Part shown: positions 24,617 through 34,146 of the stretch, piece by piece
How the letters are laid out: each line of letters starts with the position of its first letter
Numbering within the stretch: position 1 is the first letter of the stretch
Source of the DNA: CAZUTK01 sp964623265
GTDB taxonomy: Bacteria > Electryoneota > B3-LCP
Assembly (NCBI GenBank): GCA_964623265.1
Contig: CAZUTK010000013.1
Span: 1-47,891, forward strand
Reading direction: 5' to 3'
Length of the DNA: 47,891 nt
Notes under the pieces: model-generated
Seen by the model: the letters and a program-made list of their open reading frames with translations, nothing else
Told to the model about the DNA's origin: nothing
The model's database searches: none
Program-made: the position numbers and the translations under genes

Positions 24617-26029
24617 TCAGACAGGCTCCGGTTCCGGCTCCGGAACGGCTTTCGATGGATGGAACGTTGCGGTGATGCCCAGCTGCTTCATCTTGCGGTG
24701 ATAGTTCTGGCGGGGCAGACCGGCGTCGTGAGCGGCTTTGGTGACGCTGCCGCCATGGCGCCGCAAATTCTCCAGAAGATAGTGTTTTTCAAAAAGGAGC
24801 CGGGCTTCCCGCATGGGAAGGTGAAACACGATGTTGTAGAAATCTTCCTCGATCGTGGACTCGCCGTCGCGGAAGGCGTCCGCGGTAATCTTTTGCCCTT
24901 CCGCCAGCGCCACGGCGCGCTGGATGGCATTCTCCAGCTGTCGCACGTTGCCCAACCAAGCGCGCCCTTTCAGATACTCCAGCGCTTCCCGTGTGATCTC
25001 CAGCTGCGGGAGGTGAAATTCTTCGCAGTATTTATTCAGGAAATGACGCGCCAGCAGCGGGATGTCGTCCTCTCTCTCCCGCAGCGGAGGTAGATGGATC
25101 GTGACGACATTCAATCGGTAGTAGAGATCCTGGCGGAAATTCCCCTTTTCGACTTCATCTTTTAAATTCTTGTTCGTCGCCGCGATCAGCCGGAAATCCA
25201 CCGGAAGTTCTTCCGATCCTCCCAGGCGTTGAAACGTCCGTTCCTGAATAGTCCGCAGCAGTTTCACCTGCAGCGGCAGCGGCATCTCGCCGATTTCGTC
25301 CAGGAAAAGCGTGCCTCCGTCCGCTTCTTCAAAGAAACCGCGCGTGCGCTGATAGGCGCCGGTGAAGGATCCCTTCTCATGCCCGAACAGCAGCGATTCG
25401 AGGAGACTCGCCGGCAAACCGCCGCAATTGACGCAGACAAATTGCGCGTAACTGCGCTTGCTGTTCTGGTGCAGAGTCTTCGCCACCAGTTCCTTGCCGG
25501 TGCCGGTCTCCCCGATGATCAACACCGTCGTCGAAAGCGGCGCCACTTTCCGGATGATCTCCACGACTTCCTGCATCTTCGGGCTGACGCTGATCAAGCC
25601 GTCCAGTTTGTAACGCTCATCCAACTGCCTGCGGAGATAGCGGTTTTCGCGCTTCACCCGCACGGAATCCAGCAGGCGTTGGACCGAAAGCTTCACCTCC
25701 TCGATGTCTTTGAACGGCTTCTCGAGGTAATCATCCGCGCCCCGTTTCATCGCTTCCACCGCAATGGCGATATTCCCGTATCCGCTCATCATCATAAACG
25801 CAGTATCCGGCGCGGTTTTCTTGAGACGCGGCAGCAAGTCCAAACCGGAGATTTCGGGCATCTTTATGTCGAGCAGAATCAAATCGAATTGCCCGTTCCG
25901 GACCCTTTGCAGAGCCTCTTGAGGGCGTGTGCACCACTCGATTTGATGATGCGGATCCGCCAGCGTCTCCGCCAGCAGAGAACAGATATCCGCTTCGTCA
26001 TCCACTATGAGAATGCGGGCTTTGCGCAT
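24617..26029 (-). CDS. Sigma54-dependent response regulator (NtrC/PilR-like)
   Basis: 470 residues from ATG 26029 (GGA a few nt before; REC starts at once). An ATG at 26068 gives 13 more residues. The REC domain has Asp54 in LILLDIKMPE, Ser/Thr switch MMMSGYG and Lys in LEKPF. The AAA+ domain has Walker A GETGTGKE (173-180), the sigma54 contact loop GSFTGA (220-225, usually GAFTGA), Walker B GGTLFLDEIGEM and an Arg finger region. A Fis-type helix-turn-helix ends it (LENLRRHGGSVTKAAHDAGLPRQNYHRKMKQL). It is probably the activator of the sigma54 pilin promoter next to it, as PilR is for pilA. No histidine kinase is in the window. Confidence 0.93.
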   Translation of the reverse strand: MRKARILIVDDEADICSLLAETLADPHHQIEWCTRPQEALQRVRNGQFDLILLDIKMPEISGLDLLPRLKKTAPDTAFMMMSGYGNIAIAVEAMKRGADDYLEKPFKDIEEVKLSVQRLLDSVRVKRENRYLRRQLDERYKLDGLISVSPKMQEVVEIIRKVAPLSTTVLIIGETGTGKELVAKTLHQNSKRSYAQFVCVNCGGLPASLLESLLFGHEKGSFTGAYQRTRGFFEEADGGTLFLDEIGEMPLPLQVKLLRTIQERTFQRLGGSEELPVDFRLIAATNKNLKDEVEKGNFRQDLYYRLNVVTIHLPPLREREDDIPLLARHFLNKYCEEFHLPQLEITREALEYLKGRAWLGNVRQLENAIQRAVALAEGQKITADAFRDGESTIEEDFYNIVFHLPMREARLLFEKHYLLENLRRHGGSVTKAAHDAGLPRQNYHRKMKQLGITATFHPSKAVPEPEPEPV

Positions 26030-26150
26030 AATTTCCAGAAACGAGGTTTTCATTTCTTTAATCGGCATCGGCGCGGTTTTCTTTAGATCTTGTGCCTTGA
26101 AATCGAGCCGAATGAATGACGAAATTTCACTGAATTGAGCGCAAAAGCCG

Positions 26151-26179
26151 TTGCTTTGAAGTGGTAATTCTTGTATATT
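26151..26179 (+). promoter_or_regulatory. sigma70-type promoter of the obg operon
   Basis: TTGCTT (26151-26156), 17-nt spacer, TATATT (26174-26179), about 40 bp before the GTG of obg. Confidence 0.7.
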
Positions 26180-26218
26180 TTGATGGGCGATGGGTCAAAC
26201 CGATAAGGCGCCGGAATT

Positions 26219-27187
26219 GTGCTGATTGATCAGGCGAAAATATCTGTTCGTGCGGGAAACGGAGGCTCCGGAATCATCAGTTTCCGCCGCGAAAAATTCG
26301 TTCCAAAAGGCGGTCCCGACGGCGGGGACGGTGGAAAGGGCGGAGATGTCTTCCTGCGCGTGGATGCCGAGATGAACACCCTGCAGCATTTTCGCCGGAA
26401 GCGGGTGTTCAGAGCCGAATCAGGAAAACCCGGCAGCGGCGCCGATAAGACCGGAAAAAGCGGCGCAGACCTGTTTATTCCGGTGCCGCCCGGCACCGTG
26501 GTGAAGGATGCGGCGACAGGGGAAATTCTGGCGGATTTAACCGAAAGGAATCAAACCTTTTTAGTCGCAAGAGGCGGTTGGGGAGGGCGCGGCAACGCCC
26601 GCTTCGCCACTCCGACGAATCGAGCTCCCCGCCGATATGAACCCGGGGAAGAAGGGGAATCGCGGGAACTCGAGCTCGTCCTGAAACTGATCGCCGACGT
26701 CGGCTTGGTGGGTTTGCCTAATGCCGGAAAATCCACCCTCCTTTCTCGGATTTCGAATGCACGTCCGAAAATCGGCGACTTCCCTTTCACCACGCTGCAG
26801 CCGCATCTGGGCATCGTGAAGGTGGACGAAAAACATCAGTTCGTCGCTGCGGATTTGCCCGGCTTGATCGAAGGCGCTCATGCAGGGAAAGGTTTGGGCA
26901 TCCGCTTCTTAAGACACATCGAACGCACGCGGGTGCTCGTGATCCTCATAGACTGCAACGATCCGAACCCACGAACATCTCTTCAGATGATCGAAAACGA
27001 ATTGCGTGAGTATGACCCCGCATTGCTCCTGCGCCCGCGTTTGACCGTGCTTACCAAAGTGGATCTCCTCCCGGATACAGCCGAATCAACGATGGAATTC
27101 GATCATCGTATATCTTCCGTAACCGGGGCAGGAGTCGAGGAGTTGATCTTTCACCTCTGGTCGTTGCTGAAGGAACAGGGAAAATGA
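26219..27187 (+). CDS. obg: Obg family GTPase
   Basis: A ribosome-associated GTPase acting in 50S assembly and stress control; 322 residues. The GTG start is preceded by GCCGGAA. The N-terminal Gly-rich Obg fold (1-158) has GNGGSGIISFRREKFVPKGG and DGGDGGKGG. The G domain (159-320) has G1 GLPNAGKST, G2 FPFTTLQPHLG, G3 DLPGLIEGAH, G4 TKVD and G5-like SSVTGAG. The OCT domain of longer homologues is absent, as is common in this group. It heads an operon and overlaps dprA by ATGA. Confidence 0.97.
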   Translation: MLIDQAKISVRAGNGGSGIISFRREKFVPKGGPDGGDGGKGGDVFLRVDAEMNTLQHFRRKRVFRAESGKPGSGADKTGKSGADLFIPVPPGTVVKDAATGEILADLTERNQTFLVARGGWGGRGNARFATPTNRAPRRYEPGEEGESRELELVLKLIADVGLVGLPNAGKSTLLSRISNARPKIGDFPFTTLQPHLGIVKVDEKHQFVAADLPGLIEGAHAGKGLGIRFLRHIERTRVLVILIDCNDPNPRTSLQMIENELREYDPALLLRPRLTVLTKVDLLPDTAESTMEFDHRISSVTGAGVEELIFHLWSLLKEQGK

Positions 27188-28335
27188 TTCAGGAACAACC
27201 GAACCTGTTCCCGATGAAGCACCATCCAGGCTCCGCATTGAAAGCGGATCCCATCGGCGCTCTCGCACTGTACACGGTCAAGGGGGTGGGTTCGGCGCGC
27301 TTCCGCGCATTATTGAACGCTTTCGGAAGCCCGGCGGAGGTCTTTTCAGCGAAGGAGAGATCCCTGCGCGAAGTCCCAGGGATTGACGCAGGGGTGGCTT
27401 CCTGCATCATCGCCGCGAGAAACAACGGCGATGGCGTGAAGCTTTACGAAGGTGTGCTGCGTTGCAATGCCGCCGTAGTCAGCATTTGGGATCCGGAATA
27501 TCCCGATATGCTGCGCGAAATTCACGATCCTCCCGCGCTCCTGTTCGTGCGCGGAACTCTGCCGGCACCCGGGGAAACCTGCCTCGCCGTCGTCGGCACC
27601 CGGACGCCGAGTCTCTACGGTGTGAAGGTGGCGCATTCGCTCGCGGAAGATCTCGCGCAGCACGGTATTGCGATCGTCAGCGGAATGGCGCGCGGCATTG
27701 ACACCGCCGCTCATGAAGGCGCACTGCGGGCCGGCGGCAGAACCTTCGCTGTGTTCGGCTGTGGCGTGGATGTGATTTATCCGCGTGAGAATGAGATCCT
27801 CGCAAAGAAAATTCTGGCGGCCGGCGGGCTGATATCCGAATCCCTTCCAGGCACTCTTCCGGACAGCGGTCTCTTCCCGCGCCGCAACCGCATCGTCAGC
27901 GGTATGTGCCGGGGGACTCTGGTGGTGCAAGGCGGTGAAACCTCCGGAGCTCTGATCACTGCTCGGTGCGCTCTGGAGCAGAACCGCAGTGTGTTCGCCG
28001 TGCCGGGCGCGGTGGACAACAAACGCTCGCGCGGACCCCATCTGCTCATCCGGCAGGGTGCCGTGCTGGTGGAAACCGCGGAAGACATCCTGAAGGAATT
28101 GGGCCCCGGTTTTCATGAGGATCATTCCAAGGTTCAACCGGTTCACCTTCCGCCGCCGAACGCTTCTGAAGAAAGGGTGCTTGAGAAGCTGACCCGTGAG
28201 CCCCGTCACATTGATGAACTGGTGCGGGATCTGGAGTTGCCTGTCGCCGCAGTCTTAGCCGACCTGCTCGGTCTGGAGATGAAAGGTTGGATCGTCCAAT
28301 CACCCGGCAAGCGCTTTTCGCTGAAAGAGGATTGA
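27184..28335 (+). CDS. dprA: DNA processing protein DprA
   Basis: Loads RecA on incoming single-stranded DNA during transformation; 383 residues. A helix-hairpin-helix-like N-terminal part (about 20-80, LYTVKGVGSARFRALLNAFGSP) is followed by the Rossmann domain (about 90-300) with LAVVGTRTPSLYG, IVSGMARGIDTAAHEGAL, FGCGVDVIYPREN, LFPRRNRIVSGM and SGALITARCALEQNRSVFAVPG. A winged-helix C-terminus (about 320-383, EERVLEKLTREPRHIDELVRDL) completes the usual architecture. It overlaps obg by 4 bp (ATGA). Nearness to a type IV pilus locus fits DNA uptake but proves nothing. Confidence 0.96.
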   Translation: MIQEQPNLFPMKHHPGSALKADPIGALALYTVKGVGSARFRALLNAFGSPAEVFSAKERSLREVPGIDAGVASCIIAARNNGDGVKLYEGVLRCNAAVVSIWDPEYPDMLREIHDPPALLFVRGTLPAPGETCLAVVGTRTPSLYGVKVAHSLAEDLAQHGIAIVSGMARGIDTAAHEGALRAGGRTFAVFGCGVDVIYPRENEILAKKILAAGGLISESLPGTLPDSGLFPRRNRIVSGMCRGTLVVQGGETSGALITARCALEQNRSVFAVPGAVDNKRSRGPHLLIRQGAVLVETAEDILKELGPGFHEDHSKVQPVHLPPPNASEERVLEKLTREPRHIDELVRDLELPVAAVLADLLGLEMKGWIVQSPGKRFSLKED

Positions 28336-28353
28336 AAGGAAGGACATTTTCTC

Positions 28354-29523
28354 TTGAGTATCGCTGAACGCGTTCCAACCGCTGAAGCGCAGAATCTGCC
28401 GGGTTCCAGGCGGAGCGCTCTGGCGAGCTGCCCGCAATATCATCCCGAGACCGTTCGAAAGGCTCTGCGGCGCTGCCTGGATCTGGTCGGTTCATTCGAT
28501 CGCTCCATCCGCCCGGGGGATGTAGTGCTGCTGAAGCCCAACCTTTTGAGCGCGCGGGAGCCGGAAAAAGCGGTGACGACGCATCCGGAGATCATTGCAG
28601 CTGTGGCGGAAATCGCTCGCGACTGCCGAGCGAAAATCATCCTGGCGGACAGCCCGGGCGGCGCGGCGAAGGATCTGCGAGCCTATTGGGAAAAGACCGG
28701 CATCCGACGGGTCGCCGATCGTTTCGGAATCGAACTCATTTCTCTGGAAAGCGCGCCCGTGCGAACGTTCGAAGCGCCGGAAGGCTTCATCGCCATCTCG
28801 CGCCTGCCCTTCGAAGTGGATCACATCATCAATCTCCCGAAATTGAAGACGCATCAGTTGACGCGGATGACCGGCGCCGTGAAAAATATGTTCGGGGTGG
28901 TGCCAGGGTTCCGCAAGGGGGAACTGCACGCCCGAGCCCCGATTCCTGCGCATTTCGCGCGCTTCGTCCTCTCCATCTTCCGCCGCGTCATCCCGTCGTG
29001 GAATATCATGGATGCCGTCGTCGCCATGGAGGGAAACGGTCCGTCCTCCGGATCCCCCCGCCATGTCGGCGCCCTGATGGTTTCCAAAGATGCCTTGGCT
29101 CTGGACTGCATCGCCGCGAAACTGATCGGCATGGAACCATTTCGACTGCCCATCTTTCAGGCGGCGATTGAAGCCGGGATCTGGCGGGAATCCGGCGAAG
29201 AAATCATCCCGTTAGGCGACGAACCGGACGATTTCGTCGTCCCCGACTTCCGGCAGCCGGTGATCAGCCGCATCGAACGCATTCCGCCGTTGATTCATAA
29301 AAGTTTAAAGAAGTTGATCTGGATCCGCCCGCGGGCGGACGGCGCGCTGTGCACAACCTGCGGAAAATGCGTGCAGAATTGCCCAGTCCATGCGATGATG
29401 TTTAGAAAAGGAGTTCCCAAGATCAATTACGAGCTCTGCATCCGCTGCGGCTGCTGCGATGAGCTGTGCGATGACCGCGCCATCTTTCAGGAAATGTCCT
29501 GGCTGGCGAAGTTTTTCGCCTGA
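28354..29523 (+). CDS. DUF362 protein with C-terminal 2x[4Fe-4S] ferredoxin
   Basis: A 389-residue iron-sulfur protein of unknown reaction. The likely TTG start lies about 11 nt behind AAGGAAGG; no ATG is better placed. DUF362 spans about 30-300, with GDVVLLKPNLLS, TTHPEIIAAVAEI, LADSPGG and INLPKLKTHQLTRMTGAVKNMFG. The C-terminus has clusters C-x2-C-x2-C-x3-C-P (CTTCGKCVQNCP) and C-x2-C-x2-C-x3-C (CIRCGCCDELC). It is in the obg-dprA-ctpA operon, 18 bp after dprA, which gives no clear functional hint. Confidence 0.88.
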   Translation: MSIAERVPTAEAQNLPGSRRSALASCPQYHPETVRKALRRCLDLVGSFDRSIRPGDVVLLKPNLLSAREPEKAVTTHPEIIAAVAEIARDCRAKIILADSPGGAAKDLRAYWEKTGIRRVADRFGIELISLESAPVRTFEAPEGFIAISRLPFEVDHIINLPKLKTHQLTRMTGAVKNMFGVVPGFRKGELHARAPIPAHFARFVLSIFRRVIPSWNIMDAVVAMEGNGPSSGSPRHVGALMVSKDALALDCIAAKLIGMEPFRLPIFQAAIEAGIWRESGEEIIPLGDEPDDFVVPDFRQPVISRIERIPPLIHKSLKKLIWIRPRADGALCTTCGKCVQNCPVHAMMFRKGVPKINYELCIRCGCCDELCDDRAIFQEMSWLAKFFA

Positions 29524-29604
29524 TCGGCTTCGCTGCTCTGAAACTGCGGGCACGATTTCTGCGGGGTTTGATCTCTGCTCTATCCTTCCGGAGGTGTCAT
29601 TTTG

Positions 29605-30816
29605 ATGGAAAAAATAAGAGCGGTGGTTCTCTTTGAAGACGATTGCGCCCTGACCCTCGAACCCTTAAGCCTGACGCGTCCGATCTGGGAGCTGCGCTGC
29701 GGCTTGCGCACGATGGAAGAGAAGATCAAGGCGCAATTCTCCGGCGTCGCATTCCGCTATGCGGCGCGCGCCTATCTGATGCCGCTGGTGAAAGATGCTT
29801 ACCGCGCCGGTGAATTCAACCCGGCGGATCTCTTGTGGATCAACGGCGCACTTCTGCCCGGAAAAAACTTTCAGATCTTGAAACAATTGAAACCCGCAGA
29901 AGCCGTCCTCGATGAAAATCGCATCTGCGCTTTCCGCGGACTTCCTCCTGCAGACTGGCAGCCAGGAACGGAACTGCCTGCAGGCGGGTATGATAAAATT
30001 GAGCGGTCGGACGACGCCGGCACACTGCTGCGCTATCCTTGGCAATGGGTGCGCGCGATGATCTCCGAGAACAATCTGGAAGCCCGCTCGCTGCGGCAAC
30101 TGGGAACCCACTGCGAGGGGAAGCATGATACGGTCGTCCTCCTCAATGCGGCGGATATCGCCATCGCACCCGGGGGATATATCGCCCCTTATGCAGTGCT
30201 GGACGCGGCTTCCGGACCGGTGGTTCTGGATGAAAAAGTGAAAATCGGGGCTCACACGGTCATCGAAGGACCCACTTATATCGGTCCCGGAACTCAGGTT
30301 AAGCCGTTTGCCCATATCCGCAGCAGCTGCTTCGGCCCGGAATGCCGCGTCGGTGGAGAAATTTCCGAATCCATCCTGCAGGGGTTCAGCAATAAACAGC
30401 ATGGAGGCTTTCTCGGAAATTCCTTCCTCGGCGAGTGGTGCAACCTCGGGTCCGGCACGGAGACTTCCAACTTGAAGAACAACTATTCGCCGGTGAAAGT
30501 ACAAGTGGGGAAAGAGCTGGTGGATACCGGCCAGCTCTTCGTCGGGTTGACGATGGGGGATCATTCCAAGACGGCGATCGGCACCGTCTTGAACACAGGG
30601 ACGGTCGTCGGTGTGGCGTGCAATATTTACGGCGCGGGTTTTCCACCGCGCTTCATCCCTTCCTTCTATTGGGGCGGCGCGGAAAAGCTGATGAAATATC
30701 CTCTCAACCGCACCCTGGAGATTGCAGAGGCAGTGATGTCGCGGCGCGCCCGCCGGCTATCGGAAGAAGAGATTGCAGTGCTGCGCTGGATCCATCAAAA
30801 CCGCAGCGCTCCGTAA
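29605..30816 (+). CDS. GlmU-like nucleotidyltransferase/acyltransferase (alternative GlmU type)
   Basis: 403 residues; probable sugar-phosphate nucleotidyltransferase of the 'alternative GlmU' type found in Bacteroidota and relatives, for UDP-GlcNAc supply. I take ATG 29605 (GGAGG about 11 nt upstream) over the TTG just before it. The N-terminal half (IRAVVLFEDD...LTLEPLSLTRPIWELRCG) lacks the canonical GlmU GxGTRM motif. The C-terminal half (about 185-370) is a left-handed beta-helix of hexapeptide repeats (VVLDEKVKIGAHTVIEGPTY; GTQVKPFAHIRSSCFG; NKQHGGFLGNSFLGEWCNLG). The real substrate is unproved. Confidence 0.85.
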   Translation: MEKIRAVVLFEDDCALTLEPLSLTRPIWELRCGLRTMEEKIKAQFSGVAFRYAARAYLMPLVKDAYRAGEFNPADLLWINGALLPGKNFQILKQLKPAEAVLDENRICAFRGLPPADWQPGTELPAGGYDKIERSDDAGTLLRYPWQWVRAMISENNLEARSLRQLGTHCEGKHDTVVLLNAADIAIAPGGYIAPYAVLDAASGPVVLDEKVKIGAHTVIEGPTYIGPGTQVKPFAHIRSSCFGPECRVGGEISESILQGFSNKQHGGFLGNSFLGEWCNLGSGTETSNLKNNYSPVKVQVGKELVDTGQLFVGLTMGDHSKTAIGTVLNTGTVVGVACNIYGAGFPPRFIPSFYWGGAEKLMKYPLNRTLEIAEAVMSRRARRLSEEEIAVLRWIHQNRSAP

Positions 30817-30848
30817 CGACGTGAAACACCATACGCAGAGGTGATATC

Positions 30849-32432
30849 GTGAAGAAGAAACTGTTTGTCGTCGGTTCTCTGGTCATCGTGCTCTCCTTCA
30901 TCGGTGGAATGAAATTCACCGAGAATATCTGGGCGGCGGGCAAGAGCATCTACGAGCAGGTGAATCGTTTCGCATATGTCATGCAGCTGGTTCGCGATAA
31001 ATACGTCGAAGAACCGGATATGAATAAACTGGTGGACGGCGCCATCGAAGGGATGCTGGAGCAGCTGGATCCGCATTCCGTTTATATCTCCGCCGAAAAC
31101 CAGAAAGAAATCTCTGAGCAGTTCCGGGGGGAATTTGAAGGGATCGGCATCTCCTTCGCCATCCAGAATAAGATGCTGATCGTCATCAGCCCCATCCCGG
31201 GCACACCTGCAGATCGGCTCGGCTTGCGTTCCGGGGATCGGATCGTCAAAATTGACAATGTCTCCACCTACGGCATCACCAACGAAGAAGTGTTCAAGAA
31301 GCTGCGGGGACCCAAAGGGAGCACGGTCGCTATCACGGTGCAGCGCCCGGGAATGGATGAACTGCTCGATTTCACCATCACACGCGACACTATCCCGATT
31401 CACAGCATCGAGACCGCCTTCATGCTGGATCCGCAGACCGGATACATTCTGGTCAATCAGTTCACTTCCAATACCGATGATGAGCTGAATCAGGCGCTGA
31501 AAAAGCTGAGCGATCAAGGAATGAAACAGCTCCTGCTGGATCTGCGGGGGAATTCCGGCGGGTACTTGCAACAGGCGGTGCGCGTCTTGAGCGAGTTCAT
31601 CGGCGGCGAAAAGCGCCTGGTCTTCACGCGCGGACGCAGCGCCGATTCCGAAAAATCGTATTTCGCCCCGGCGAAAGCCCCCTATGAAAAGCTGAACATC
31701 ATCGTGCTGGTGAATCACGGCAGCGCTTCCGCCTCGGAGATCGTCGCCGGTGCGATTCAGGATCTGGACCGAGGTCTGGTCGTCGGTGAACGCACTTTCG
31801 GGAAGGGGTTGGTTCAGCAAGCTTTCGAACTGGGCGATGGTTCCGTCGTTCGAATCACCACGGATCGCTACTACACGCCCAGCGGTCGCCTGATTCAGCG
31901 CCCCTATGAACAAGGCACGGTGGAATACTATCAGGAAGGATACTCCGACGATGAAAGCGACAGCGTACACGCCGCCGAACCGGACAGCTTAAAGGAAGTT
32001 TTCACCACCTCTAAAGGCAGAAAAGTCTATGGCAGCGGAGGAATTACGCCGGATGTAAAAGTCGCCTCCACGTACTTGACCGCATACGGAGCCCGCTTGC
32101 TGCGGGATCGGATCTTCTTCGAATACGCGGATCGCTACGCCGCGGCTCACCCGGAGCTGAAAAAGGATTGGGAGAGCTTTCGCCGGGATTATCAGCCGAC
32201 GGATCAAATGATGAAAGAGCTGGCGGATCTGGCGGCGAGCAAGGGCATCGAATTCAAAGAAGAGAGCTTTAAGAAGGATCTCGACTTCTTCCGCCTGGCG
32301 ACGAAAGCCGAATTGGCTCAGATCTTCTGGAACAGCCGCGATTATTACTACCAGGTTCGCGCTCGCGGCGACAATCAGATCACGACAGCGCTGGGTCTCT
32401 TCGATCAAGCGAGGAGCATCGCCGGGCTGTGA
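30849..32432 (+). CDS. ctpA: C-terminal processing peptidase (S41 family, CtpA)
   Basis: A periplasmic serine protease that trims C-termini of exported proteins; 527 residues. The GTG start follows AGAGGTGA. Residues 1-30 form a signal anchor. A PDZ domain (about 95-170) has GIGISFA, SPIPGTPADRLGLRSGDRIV. The S41 core (about 180-390) shows LLDLRGNSGGYL, catalytic Ser294 in NHGSASASEI and Lys319 in TFGKGLVQ, the 25-residue spacing of the family. The C-terminal extension (about 390-527) carries a helical region. Last gene of the obg-dprA operon, 32 bp after the GlmU-like gene. No terminator was recognised behind it. Confidence 0.95.
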   Translation: MKKKLFVVGSLVIVLSFIGGMKFTENIWAAGKSIYEQVNRFAYVMQLVRDKYVEEPDMNKLVDGAIEGMLEQLDPHSVYISAENQKEISEQFRGEFEGIGISFAIQNKMLIVISPIPGTPADRLGLRSGDRIVKIDNVSTYGITNEEVFKKLRGPKGSTVAITVQRPGMDELLDFTITRDTIPIHSIETAFMLDPQTGYILVNQFTSNTDDELNQALKKLSDQGMKQLLLDLRGNSGGYLQQAVRVLSEFIGGEKRLVFTRGRSADSEKSYFAPAKAPYEKLNIIVLVNHGSASASEIVAGAIQDLDRGLVVGERTFGKGLVQQAFELGDGSVVRITTDRYYTPSGRLIQRPYEQGTVEYYQEGYSDDESDSVHAAEPDSLKEVFTTSKGRKVYGSGGITPDVKVASTYLTAYGARLLRDRIFFEYADRYAAAHPELKKDWESFRRDYQPTDQMMKELADLAASKGIEFKEESFKKDLDFFRLATKAELAQIFWNSRDYYYQVRARGDNQITTALGLFDQARSIAGL

Positions 32433-32482
32433 CACCCCGCACGCTTGAATGAGCATATTATCACAAACACAAAAAAAAACGT

Positions 32483-32511
32483 TTGACTTTGCCGCAAAAA
32501 TTTGTTAAGTT
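32483..32511 (+). promoter_or_regulatory. sigma70-type promoter of the exbB-tonB operon
   Basis: TTGACT (32483-32488), 17-nt spacer, TAAGTT (32506-32511), preceded by an A9 tract (32471-32479) that could act as an UP element. The exbB ATG is 60 bp downstream, behind AGGAGG. Confidence 0.6.
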
Positions 32512-32570
32512 GACAGCCGATAATCATCACTGAACGCAATCTGGTTTCTCAAGCAGGAGGAACGTACAAC

Positions 32571-33203
32571 ATGGTAAAAATGTTCTTGGATGGCGGCGTA
32601 TTTATGTGGCCGATCTTAGGGACGCTGGTCCTGGGCATTATGTTCTCCCTGGAGCGGCTCTGGACGCTGAGCCGCGCTTCGGTCAACACGCGAAAGTTCA
32701 TACAATCCATCCGTCAAGCGATTGCCGAGGGCGGCACCCGGAAAGCGGAAGAAGTCTGCGCCAATACCCGCGGACCGGTCGCCGCTATCTTTCACGCCGG
32801 TTTGATGCGCGCCGATAAAGGTCTGGAATATGTGGAAAAATCCATCATGACCGCCGGCTCCATCGAAATGGCGTTTCTCGAGAAGAATTTGGTCTGGTTG
32901 GCGACAGTCGTCGCCGTGGCGCCGATGCTCGGATTCCTCGGAACCGTATCCGGCATGATCAACGCATTCGATAATATCGCCAAAGCCAACGATATTTCGC
33001 CCGCCATCGTCGCCAGCGGCATCTCGGAAGCTCTGCTGACCACTCTCTTCGGGCTGGTCGTCGCCATCATCATACAAATCTTCCATAATTACTTCGTTTC
33101 CCGCATTGACAAGCTGGTCATTGATATGGAAGAAGGATCGGTGGAGTTCATTGACGCCCTGGCGGACCTGGGGAAGAAGCAGAGCCCCCCCGACGCTAAA
33201 TAA
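32571..33203 (+). CDS. exbB: MotA/TolQ/ExbB proton channel protein
   Basis: 210 residues. An inner membrane stator subunit that uses proton flow to energise TonB. There are three membrane helices (about 12-30, 103-125, 145-170). The family core is visible in LVWLATVVAVAPMLGFLGTVSGMINAFD and AISEALLTTLFGLVVAI-type text (here SGISEALLTTLFGLVVAI). The ATG has AGGAGG 10 nt before it. It heads an exbB-exbD-exbD-tonB operon. Confidence 0.95.
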   Translation: MVKMFLDGGVFMWPILGTLVLGIMFSLERLWTLSRASVNTRKFIQSIRQAIAEGGTRKAEEVCANTRGPVAAIFHAGLMRADKGLEYVEKSIMTAGSIEMAFLEKNLVWLATVVAVAPMLGFLGTVSGMINAFDNIAKANDISPAIVASGISEALLTTLFGLVVAIIIQIFHNYFVSRIDKLVIDMEEGSVEFIDALADLGKKQSPPDAK

Positions 33204-33227
33204 TGCGGTTTATCTTCGGATGACGGA

Positions 33228-33653
33228 ATGATCTCAGAAAAGAAAAAGAAGCGCTCCGCTGAAATCCCATCGGCGTCTCTGGCGGATATCGCCTTCCTGT
33301 TGTTGATCTTCTTCCTGGTCACCACCACGATGGACCTGGACAAAGGGATCAATCTGACTCTGCCGGAAAAAGGCGGCGAGGAAGTCAAGATCAAGAAAGG
33401 GAACATCTCCAATCTTCTGGTCAATGCCTCCGGGCAGGTCCTGTTGGATGATGAACCCATCGCGATCTCCGCGATCAGCGACGCCCTGAAGAAAAAAGTG
33501 GAAGAAAAAGGCTACGACAACGAGGGGAAGCCCAATCTGATCGTCTCGATTAAGACCGCGCGCGAAACGGATTACGATACCTATATCCAGGTGCTGGATC
33601 AAGTCAAGCTCTCCGGTACGACAAAAATATCCATCGCCGAACCGGAAAAATAG
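33228..33653 (+). CDS. exbD: ExbD/TolR biopolymer transport protein, copy 1
   Basis: 141 residues with one membrane helix (SLADIAFLLLIFFLVTT, about 17-33). It carries the proton-carrying Asp20 of the family. The periplasmic domain (about 45-141) has the ExbD ferredoxin-like pattern. Its N-terminal SAEIPSASLADIAF is the usual Bacteroidota-like lead. It lies 25 bp after exbB. Confidence 0.93.
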   Translation: MISEKKKKRSAEIPSASLADIAFLLLIFFLVTTTMDLDKGINLTLPEKGGEEVKIKKGNISNLLVNASGQVLLDDEPIAISAISDALKKKVEEKGYDNEGKPNLIVSIKTARETDYDTYIQVLDQVKLSGTTKISIAEPEK

Positions 33654-33733
33654 CCTTGTTCCATTCACCGGTATTTAGGTCACATGATATTCGCTCGACG
33701 TGGTTCCGATTTCAGCGCGGATGAGAGAGCCCT

Positions 33734-34138
33734 ATGAAATTCGAAAAAAAAGAACGCGCCGGCGCCGCCATCCCGATGGCTTCTCTGCCCGATATCGTGT
33801 TCCTGCTGCTGATCTTCTTTATGGTCAGCACCGTCTTCAAAGAGTATCGCGGTTTGCCGATCCTCGTGCCGGCGGCGAAATCCACGGAAAAAGTCGAAGC
33901 CAAAAGGAATATCGCCTATGTCTGGGCAGATAAGAACAACCGGATCTCGATTGACGATAAAATCGTCCCCTTAAACGTCATCTCCCAGGTCATCGGCGAA
34001 AAGTTCGCCGCCAACCGCCGACTGATCATTTCCTTGAAGATAGACAAGGAAGTAAAGATGGGATTGGTCAGCGATATCCAGGAACAGTTGCGGGACGCGT
34101 ACGCGTTGCGCGTGAATTACTCCACTCGCTTTAAATAG
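33734..34138 (+). CDS. exbD: ExbD/TolR biopolymer transport protein, copy 2
   Basis: 134 residues, same plan as copy 1: basic N-terminus, helix SLPDIVFLLLIFFMVST with Asp20, periplasmic domain ending LRVNYSTRFK. The helices of both copies are nearly identical while the periplasmic parts have drifted apart, so they may form an ExbD heterodimer in the ExbB ring. It lies 80 bp after copy 1. Confidence 0.93.
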   Translation: MKFEKKERAGAAIPMASLPDIVFLLLIFFMVSTVFKEYRGLPILVPAAKSTEKVEAKRNIAYVWADKNNRISIDDKIVPLNVISQVIGEKFAANRRLIISLKIDKEVKMGLVSDIQEQLRDAYALRVNYSTRFK

Positions 34139-34146
34139 GCAAGAAT

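Noticed and set aside
30795..31970. 391-residue open frame on the minus strand.
   Set aside because: Shadow of the CtpA gene, whose PDZ and catalytic motifs are clear.
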